Notes under the pieces: model-generated | What the model was told of the DNA's origin: nothing | The model's database searches: none | What the model saw: only the letters and a program-made list of their open reading frames with translations | NCBI GenBank assembly: GCA_003164305.1 | Contig: PLSZ01000274.1 | Span: forward strand, 2,154-12,161 | Origin: Acetobacteraceae bacterium | GTDB lineage: Bacteria; Pseudomonadota; Alphaproteobacteria; Acetobacterales; Acetobacteraceae | Direction of reading: 5' to 3' | Length of the DNA: 10,008 bases | Position numbers and translations under genes: made by a program | Part shown: positions 1 through 5,006 of the stretch, piece by piece | Layout: the number at the start of each line of letters is the position of its first letter | Numbering within the stretch: position 1 is the first letter of the stretch

Positions 1-10
1 CGGCCATTCC

Positions 11-147
11 CCGTCATCCTCCGGCTCGACCGGAGGACCACTCGCCGCACAGCCGTCAGACAACGTGTGACTCTTCAAAGTCGCGCGGGGTTCGACCGAT
101 CCTCCGGTCGAGCCGGAGGATGCCGAACTGGGGCCGGAGGATGACGG
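11..147. repeat. Cluster of REP-like palindromes (CCTCCGG / CCGGAGG type)
   Basis: Three related units are packed upstream of the first gene. Unit one is a hairpin with an 8-base stem (17-24 pairing with 30-37) and a CTCGA loop. Unit two is a hairpin with a 9-base stem (99-107 with 113-121) and a TCGAG loop, the reverse complement of the first loop, so it is oppositely oriented. The third is a half unit at 133-147, a perfect 15-base inverted copy of 11-25. The units resemble the perfect palindrome at 4927-4957 with some base changes in the stem. I infer a family of dispersed intergenic palindromes like those common in alphaproteobacteria. No gene is visible in 1-228 apart from this cluster, and no clear promoter was found between 148 and 228. 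Confidence 0.7.
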
Positions 148-228
148 ATTGGGGAGTGCCGCCGGGGGTATTGCGCGATCCATGCGAGGACACGATATCC
201 ATCCGCGAGCCTTGTCGGAGTTCAGTCC

Positions 229-588
229 GTGTTCGCGAGCCTGAGACGCGCACTCCAATCGGCGAGGCAACGGTCGGCCGCCCGGAAATACGCGAGACTT
301 CTGGGCCATCGGCTTCTCCGGGATTACGGCGCGTCCGCCCGCTACACCCCGGGCCAGATCAGGACGGCGGCCGCGGCGTGCCACCTGCCGCCAGGTTACC
401 TCTCGTTTGGCTACGCGGCGTTCCTGTCCGAGGCGGAATTCCAGACCATCGCCACCGGCGCCGACTACCATTCGTTACGGGCGCTGCTATCACGCCATGG
501 CCCATCGGGCTCCGGGCAAACGTTTCAGCCGGCGCCGGAAAATTCGGACGCGTTCGCCGGGTATATCGGGTCGGACAGCAACTGGTGA
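229..588 (+). CDS. Small DUF6559-like protein, function unknown
   Basis: This 119-residue protein starts at a GTG codon (229-231). A CGGAG ribosome-binding site at 216-220 lies 8 bases upstream and supports that start. The N-terminus is a basic helix (residues 1-30, rich in Arg), followed by RDYGASARYTPGQI (about 31-46), FGYAAFL (about 60-66) and ADYHSLR (about 77-83). That order (YGxSxxYTPxQ, then a YAxF segment, then a DYxxxR segment) is what I recall for the DUF6559 family of short alphaproteobacterial proteins, which has no established function. There is no signal peptide or membrane segment, so it is probably cytosolic. It ends three bases before the stop of the convergent acyl-CoA synthetase gene. 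Overlapping frames here are long because of the high GC, but this frame has the recognisable motifs and the ribosome-binding site. Family assignment is from memory, not a search. Confidence 0.7.
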   Translation: MFASLRRALQSARQRSAARKYARLLGHRLLRDYGASARYTPGQIRTAAAACHLPPGYLSFGYAAFLSEAEFQTIATGADYHSLRALLSRHGPSGSGQTFQPAPENSDAFAGYIGSDSNW

Positions 589-591
589 CGG

Positions 592-2706
592 TCACTCCTT
601 CAATGTCAGCAACGCGTCCGCCACCGTCAACCCGGACCCGTCCGCGTGCAGAATGACCGGGTTCAGTTCGAACTCCGCCACCTGGTCGCGCAAGGTCAGC
701 GCCGCGCGGGACAACGCCGCCACCAGTTTCGCGACCGGCGTCAGGTCGATCGGCGCGGAGCCTCGAAAGCCGGTCAGCAGGCGCGCCGACTTCAACGCCA
801 GGATCATGCGCGTGGCTTCCGTTTCATCGATCGGCGCCGGGCTGTGCACGACGTCGCCGAACAACTCCACCGTGGTGCCGCCATAGCCGACCATCATGAT
901 CGGGCCGAAGGTGGGATCGTTGACCATGCCGATCACCAGTTCGTGGCCTTTGGGGGCCATTTTCTGCACCAGCACGCCGTCGATCTTCGCGTCCGGCCTG
1001 TGCCGCGCGACGTCGGCCAGCATCGCGGCGTGGGCGGTCATGACGGAGGCTCGGTCATGCAAATTCAACCGCACGCCGCCGGCCTCGGTCTTATGCGGCA
1101 GGTCGGCCGATTGCACTTTCAGAACGACCGGAAAGCCCAACGACGCGGCGGCGGCGGCGGCGGCTTCGGCGGAATGCGCCAGCCGTTCGGACGCGGCCGG
1201 CAGCCACGCCGCGAGCGCCTGTTTCGCCTGGAACTCCGGCACGATGCGCGGCAGGCCGGGTTCCAGCCGGGCCGGCAGCGGATCGAACGGCTCGGGCAAC
1301 GGCCGCGCGATGGCCTCGGCGTAGTCGGCGAGTTTGCCGAACGCCAGGCCGCAGGCACGCAGATCGCTGTGCAGGAACAGGCCGCAGCCGGAGGACGCGT
1401 TCCGCCCGAACTCCGAGGGCAGCGTGTAAGTCCACACCGTCATCGGCTTGCCGCATTTCGCCGCCACGGCGCGGATGCGGGCGGGATCCAGAGAGGCACG
1501 GGTCGTGCTGGCCAGCGAACCGACCAGCAGCAGCATGTCGATTTCGTCGCTCTCGGCCAGATGTTCCATGGCCGTCATCATCGCCGGTCCGGTGTTGGAA
1601 CCTTGCGCGGTGACATCGACCGGATTGCCGGCGGCGCCGTACGACGGCATCAGCGGACGCAACCTGGCTTGTTCCGCGGACGAAAGTTGCGGCACGAGCA
1701 ACCCGTGCGCCGACATCGTGTCCGCGGTCCACGCGCCGCCGCCGCCGGAGACTGTCACGATGCCGACACGACGGCCTTTGGGCAGCGGGCAACTGAGCAC
1801 GACGCCGGCGATGGCGACGGCTTCATCGGGATCCTCGGCTTCTATCACGCCGTAACGTTCGAATATGGCATGGTAAGCGGTGTACGATCCAGACAAGGAC
1901 GCGGTGTGCGAGGCGGAAGCGCGGGTGCCGGCGTCGGAGCGTCCGACCTTGATGGCGATGACCGGTTTGCCCAGACGGCGGGCTTTCGCGAGAGCGGCGA
2001 CGAACTCGGGGCCTTTGCGGACGGCTTCGCAGAACAGCAACACGGCGCCGGTGTGCTCGTCCTCGATCATGTAGTCGAGGAAGTCGGCCATGCCGAGGTC
2101 GGCTTCGTTGCCGGTCGAGATCACGTAACTGAATGCCAGCCCGGCCGCCTTGCCGCGGTTGAACAGCGAGAAGCCGATGCCGCCGGATTGCGCGATGACG
2201 CCGATGCGCTTTGGCGAGACATGGACGGCGTCGGGATCTTCCTGGGTTTCCACGGTCGGGCTGAACGTCGTCGCGACATGGCCTGGCGCGTTGAAGTAGC
2301 CCTCGCAGTTGGGGCCGCAGGCGCGGATGCCGTATTGGGTGGTCACCGCGACGAGGTCGGCTTGCATGCCGCCGGCGGCACCGCCTTCTTCGGCGAAACC
2401 TGACGATATGATCAGGGTGTTTTTGACGCCGGCTTTGGCGCATTCCTCGACCGCTTCGGCGACGGACGCGGCGGGAATCGCGATCAACGCCAGATCGACC
2501 GGACCGCCGACGGCGGCGATGGAGGGGAAGCAGGGCAGGCCGCCAATGTCCTGGTAACTGGGATTGATCGGCAGGATGCGGCCGGGAAAGCCGTTCTCCC
2601 GCAATTGATGCAACAGGCGGCCGCGAATGCGGTGCAGATCGGGCGAGGCGCCGAGCACGGCGATCGATTCCGGCCAGAAGAAGCTGTGCAGCGGGTGGTT
2701 GGTCAT
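592..2706 (-). CDS. NDP-forming acyl-CoA synthetase (acetate--CoA ligase family), CoA-binding plus ATP-grasp
   Basis: This 704-residue cytosolic enzyme is predicted to join a carboxylic acid to CoA with ATP, giving ADP and phosphate through a phosphohistidine. The family also runs in the reverse direction. The single chain fuses both subunits of the archaeal-type ADP-forming enzyme. A CoA-binding Rossmann domain spans about 8-140 (VLGASPD at 17-23, ACGPNCEGY at 129-137). A succinyl-CoA-synthetase-like part (about 165-465) carries ASASHTASLSGSY, where His267 is the expected phosphohistidine. A C-terminal ATP-grasp domain (about 488-704) has PVVLKV (526-531), LPHKTEAGGV (536-545), GHELVIGM (587-594) and FELNPV (679-684, metal binding). 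All key motifs are present, so it looks active. The substrate cannot be read from sequence. A GAGGA lies about 9 bases before the ATG. A poly-Ala run (515-521) comes from a GCG triplet repeat. The nearby hydrolase and crotonase suggest acyl-CoA catabolism. Acyl-protein acetyltransferases of the Pat type share this core but usually add a GNAT domain, absent here. Confidence 0.9.
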   Translation of the reverse strand: MTNHPLHSFFWPESIAVLGASPDLHRIRGRLLHQLRENGFPGRILPINPSYQDIGGLPCFPSIAAVGGPVDLALIAIPAASVAEAVEECAKAGVKNTLIISSGFAEEGGAAGGMQADLVAVTTQYGIRACGPNCEGYFNAPGHVATTFSPTVETQEDPDAVHVSPKRIGVIAQSGGIGFSLFNRGKAAGLAFSYVISTGNEADLGMADFLDYMIEDEHTGAVLLFCEAVRKGPEFVAALAKARRLGKPVIAIKVGRSDAGTRASASHTASLSGSYTAYHAIFERYGVIEAEDPDEAVAIAGVVLSCPLPKGRRVGIVTVSGGGGAWTADTMSAHGLLVPQLSSAEQARLRPLMPSYGAAGNPVDVTAQGSNTGPAMMTAMEHLAESDEIDMLLLVGSLASTTRASLDPARIRAVAAKCGKPMTVWTYTLPSEFGRNASSGCGLFLHSDLRACGLAFGKLADYAEAIARPLPEPFDPLPARLEPGLPRIVPEFQAKQALAAWLPAASERLAHSAEAAAAAAASLGFPVVLKVQSADLPHKTEAGGVRLNLHDRASVMTAHAAMLADVARHRPDAKIDGVLVQKMAPKGHELVIGMVNDPTFGPIMMVGYGGTTVELFGDVVHSPAPIDETEATRMILALKSARLLTGFRGSAPIDLTPVAKLVAALSRAALTLRDQVAEFELNPVILHADGSGLTVADALLTLKE
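1145..1164. repeat. GCG triplet tract inside the acyl-CoA synthetase gene
   Basis: About 6.7 uninterrupted GCG units encode a run of alanines (residues 515-521 of the minus-strand synthetase) just before the PVVLKV motif of the ATP-grasp domain. In homologues this is an Ala-rich helix, so the tract is probably harmless. Slippage would change the length by whole residues and would not shift the frame. Confidence 0.6.
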
Positions 2707-3129
2707 CAGGGACGGTCCTCGGTTTATCCTGGATGGGTCAGGTATTTGGTTTGGCTGCGAAAGACTTTACCACGGAGAACAACGAGGGCCACGGAGGGCC
2801 ACTGAGATCCGTCGCGACGATCGATCGTTCCTCAACGCGGCCCCCGAAATCCCGCGCCAGCGTGAGGCGGCCTCGAACCTCCGTGGCCCTCCGTGGCCCT
2901 CGGTGTTCTCCGTGGTAAAATCCTCACGGTGTTTCAACAAATCGCGGCCATTCCGTTGTGTGTCCGTCATGGCCACGGTCAACCTTTCCCGCGCGCGGTC
3001 CAAATGACGGAATGATCCCGCGATCTGTTCGCCGCCGCCGGCTTGATAAGTGGGGCTTCAGGCCCAGATGAAGGGGAGTCTGAAACGGCGATGGCGCGGT
3101 GGCGATTAATGACGCCGGATAATCGAAAT
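2707..3129. other. 423-base gene-free stretch holding inverted repeats
   Basis: No convincing gene is present between the synthetase start and the hydrolase stop. The left two thirds are occupied by the long inverted repeat 2766-2919. To its right is a weaker dyad: 2941-2955 pairs with 3008-3024 apart from a two-base bulge and one mismatch, and TCCGTCAT (2963-2970) is repeated inverted at 3004-3011. The 59 bases between the long repeat and the synthetase start (2707-2765) must contain the synthetase ribosome-binding site and perhaps its promoter, but no clear sigma-70 boxes stand out. The rest (3025-3129) shows nothing I can name. Confidence 0.6.
2766..2919. repeat. Long inverted repeat of the 'CCACGGAGAACACCGAGG' type, 41-base arms
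   Basis: The left arm is 2766-2806 and the right arm 2879-2919. They match as reverse complements at 39 of 41 positions and enclose a 72-base spacer. Each arm is itself built from a tandem of about 10 bases (GAGGGCCACG, then a second copy). It resembles dispersed intergenic sequences of the form TTTACCACGGAGAAC followed by purine-rich GGAG steps, which I recall from many unrelated bacterial genomes. These often give rise to spurious short ORFs reading FTTENTEGHGG. Transcribed, it would fold into one very stable hairpin just upstream of the synthetase gene. It may insulate that gene from hydrolase read-through. No transposase is present, and its mobility is unknown. Confidence 0.8.
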
Positions 3130-3900
3130 TCATTTCGGCAGCCTGCCCAGAAAGTCGCGGACCGCGGCGTTGACCGCGTTGGGTTTGTGGATGTTGGCGG
3201 CGTGATTGGCGCGCGGGATCACGACCTGGCGCGCGTTGGGAATGGCGCGCGCCATGAACGCGGCGGCGGTCAGATTGGGCTTGTCCTCGGACCCCACCAG
3301 GATCAACACCGGCACATCGATCGCCGCCAGCCAGTCGAGCGCGCCGGTGTCGTACTGGGTCAGCAACAAACGCGCCGCGTTGGCCAGATCGAAGGGACTG
3401 GAATGATTGCGCGGATCGACCTCGGCGCCGCCTTCCAACGCGTCCAGACCGCCCTGTTCCAGGGTTTTCGACATGTCCTCGACCTGGCGGTTCCAGATTT
3501 CGCGCGCGGCGCCGCTGCGCAGGCCTGGCATGGTCCCGATCAGCACCAACGCGCGGACGCGACCGGGGTGCGCATGGCGAAAGCGCAGCGACAGCAAGCC
3601 GCCGATCCCAAGACCGATCAGCACGGCGGGCTCGGTCGTTTCGGTGTCGAGGACCGCCAGCATGTCTTCGATCAGGCCGCTGGTCGTCATTTCCGGTCCC
3701 GGTGCCTCGCTCTGGCCATGGCCCGGCAAATCCCAAAGGATCAGGCGGTAGCGGTCGGTGAGTTCCTCGATCTGCTCGTCCCACATGCGGCTGGTGGCGC
3801 CGAAGCCGTGGGTCAGCAGGATCGCGGCGCCATGGCCGTGCGCCTCCGTGTGCAGACCGGTTCCGTTTCGTCGCAGCAGAGTCAATGTTTCCTTCCCCAT
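3130..3900 (-). CDS. Alpha/beta-hydrolase-fold protein lacking the nucleophile serine
   Basis: The 256-residue length and layout are typical of the alpha/beta-hydrolase fold (3-oxoadipate enol-lactonase-like branch). Visible elements are the oxyanion-hole HGFG (31-34), LWDLPGHGQS (55-64), the nucleophile elbow at 96-100, the beta-7 acid segment LVGSEDKP (Asp206) and ANHAANIH (His233). The elbow reads G-L-G-I-G, so position 98, normally Ser (or Cys/Asp), is Gly (codon GGG). The candidate acid and His remain. Either the protein does not catalyse classical ester or thioester hydrolysis, or another residue takes over. The domain has no signal peptide and is likely cytosolic. The ATG is preceded by an AGAAGACGGA purine stretch. 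It lies divergent to a crotonase gene, 91 bases apart, and on the same strand as the upstream-transcribed acyl-CoA synthetase but separated from it by 423 bases. The fold call is firm; the activity is open. Confidence 0.88.
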   Translation of the reverse strand: MGKETLTLLRRNGTGLHTEAHGHGAAILLTHGFGATSRMWDEQIEELTDRYRLILWDLPGHGQSEAPGPEMTTSGLIEDMLAVLDTETTEPAVLIGLGIGGLLSLRFRHAHPGRVRALVLIGTMPGLRSGAAREIWNRQVEDMSKTLEQGGLDALEGGAEVDPRNHSSPFDLANAARLLLTQYDTGALDWLAAIDVPVLILVGSEDKPNLTAAAFMARAIPNARQVVIPRANHAANIHKPNAVNAAVRDFLGRLPK

Positions 3901-3918
3901 TTCCGTCTTCTCGCGTCA

Positions 3919-3947
3919 TTGCCCGTCGCGACCGCTGCCGGTAAACT
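3919..3947 (+). promoter_or_regulatory. Candidate sigma-70-like promoter for the crotonase gene
   Basis: TTGCCC (3919-3924) and TAAACT (3942-3947) are separated by 17 bases. Each matches 4 of 6 consensus positions, and they lie in the 91-base divergent spacer upstream of the crotonase ATG. In GC-rich DNA such a TA-bearing hexamer at correct spacing is suggestive, but the match is modest. Transcription start would fall near 3954. Confidence 0.3.
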
Positions 3948-3991
3948 CGCACGCGCGCTGATGCGATGAAAGAGCGGGACGAGGAAACACC

Positions 3992-4777
3992 ATGGAACAC
4001 GGGACATACGAACACATCGCGGTATCTGAGTCGGGCCATATCGCCACGATCGAAGTGCGGCGCGGACCGAATAATTTCATCGACACCGACATGGTCGCGG
4101 AAATCGCCGACGCGCTGGATATTTACGACAAGACGCCCGAGGCGCGCGCGATCGTTCTGTGCGCGGAAGGGAAGCATTTTTGCGCGGGCGCCGATTTCGG
4201 CAGCCGCGGCCCCGATGGCGTGATGCGGACGGCGAAACGCGGGCGGCATCTCTACAAGGAAGCGCAACGGTTGTGGAAGACCGGCAAACCGATCGTCGCC
4301 GCCGTGCATGGCGCCGCGGTGGGCGCGGGCGTCGGGCTCGCGGTGATGGCCGATTTCCGGGTGACCTGCCCCGAAGCCCGATTTGCCACCAACTTCACCC
4401 GGTTGGGCTTTCATCCGGGGTTCGGGCTGACCGCTTCGTTGCCTCGGCTGATCGGTGAGCAGCAGGCGGCCATGATGATGTATACCGGCCGCCGCCTGAC
4501 CGGGGAGGAAGCGCTGGCGATCGGGCTGGCGGATTACTGCGTGGCCCAGGACCAGGTGCGCGCGAAAGCGGTCGAAGTGGCGACGGAAATCGCTCAGTCG
4601 GCGCCGCTGGCGATCATCGCGACGCGGGAAACGTTGCGCCGCGGCCTCGCCGAAGCGGTGGCGCGGGCGACCGAGCGCGAATACGAAGAACAGGACTGGC
4701 TGCGCAACACGGCGGACTTCAAGGAAGGTACCAAGGCGATGGGCGAGCGGCGGTTGCCTAACTTTCACGCGCGGTAG
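3992..4777 (+). CDS. Crotonase (enoyl-CoA hydratase/isomerase) superfamily protein without the canonical glutamates
   Basis: The protein is 261 residues, the normal size for a single-domain crotonase acting on acyl-CoA thioesters in the cytosol. HFCAGADF (62-69) is the first oxyanion-hole strand with the CoA-binding loop. AAVHGAAVGAGVGLAVMADFRV (103-124) is the second. FATNFTRLGFHPGFGLT (131-147) follows, then LPRLIG (150-155). Aligned by eye with mitochondrial enoyl-CoA hydratase, the two catalytic glutamates (Glu144 and Glu164) correspond to Gly115 and Phe135. The substrate-activating fold is therefore intact while the usual water-handling acids are gone. An isomerase, lyase, hydrolase or other crotonase reaction is as likely as hydration. 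A GAGGA at 3981-3985, 6 bases before the ATG, supports the start. It is divergent from the hydrolase gene and convergent with the glycosyltransferase unit. Superfamily membership is certain; the reaction is unknown. Confidence 0.9.
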   Translation: MEHGTYEHIAVSESGHIATIEVRRGPNNFIDTDMVAEIADALDIYDKTPEARAIVLCAEGKHFCAGADFGSRGPDGVMRTAKRGRHLYKEAQRLWKTGKPIVAAVHGAAVGAGVGLAVMADFRVTCPEARFATNFTRLGFHPGFGLTASLPRLIGEQQAAMMMYTGRRLTGEEALAIGLADYCVAQDQVRAKAVEVATEIAQSAPLAIIATRETLRRGLAEAVARATEREYEEQDWLRNTADFKEGTKAMGERRLPNFHAR

Positions 4778-4877
4778 GGCCGTTACGGTACCTTCAGCAA
4801 CGGAATGCGTCGTGGCGAGCGTGAGCTACCCGTGACGGATCAGCAACGAGTGTGCGGTGAGCGATGGCCGGGTCAAG

Positions 4878-5006
4878 CCCCATATGCATCAAGTTAAGCG
4901 CCGCGAGAGGAAAATGCCCCTTTTCCCGTCATCCTCGGGCTCGACCCGAGGATGACGTTTGGGGGAAGGTTTTCCCTTCGCCAGCCTTATCTTGATGCGT
5001 ATGGGG
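4878..5006. mobile_element. MITE-like 129-base insertion with 16-base terminal inverted repeats
   Basis: The ends are CCCCATATGCATCAAG (4878-4893) and CTTGATGCGTATGGGG (4991-5006), inverted copies with one mismatch. TCAAG (4873-4877) and TCAGG (5007-5011) flank the element and look like an imperfect 5-base target duplication. There is no open reading frame of note inside, so any movement would need a transposase supplied from elsewhere. The interior holds a perfect 13-base-stem palindrome at the exact centre and partly complementary flanks (TTTTCC and TCGC segments pair in register). This reading as a non-autonomous element is inference. No transposase gene is in the window to match the ends. 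Confidence 0.5.
4927..4957. repeat. Perfect REP-like palindrome; possible bidirectional transcription end
   Basis: CGTCATCCTCGGG (4927-4939) and its exact reverse complement (4945-4957) enclose a CTCGA loop, giving a 13-base perfect stem. It lies between the convergent crotonase gene (ends 4777) and glycosyltransferase unit (ends 5007), where a terminator for both would be useful. Only three T follow the stem on the plus strand and none on the minus strand, so it is not a standard intrinsic terminator. It could stabilise mRNA 3' ends. The sequence belongs to the same family as the units at 11-147. Confidence 0.75.

Noticed and set aside
646..2403. Plus-strand open frame (585 codons) opposite the acyl-CoA synthetase
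   Set aside because: Its composition is His/Arg/Gln/Gly-rich low complexity. The opposite strand encodes complete CoA-binding and ATP-grasp domains over the same bases.
2767..3003. Minus-strand 78-codon frame containing FTTENTEGHGGP
   Set aside because: It is a translation of the inverted repeat itself. The same peptide types arise wherever this repeat occurs, and there is no ribosome-binding site or independent domain.
2941..3024. Imperfect dyad right of the long inverted repeat
   Set aside because: The arms are short, bulged and compete with each other. It is noted as part of the intergenic stretch but not called as a separate element.
2924..4768. Long minus-strand open frame (614 codons) across the crotonase and hydrolase genes
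   Set aside because: It is antisense to the crotonase and out of frame with the hydrolase, and both of those have clear motifs. The product is Arg/Pro/His-rich with no recognisable domain, typical of stop-poor GC-rich shadow frames.
4724..4795. GAAGGTACC (4724-4732) and GGTACCTTC (4787-4795) inverted pair around the crotonase stop
   Set aside because: A 9-base match with a 54-base spacer overlapping coding sequence and no T tract is too weak to call a terminator or operator.
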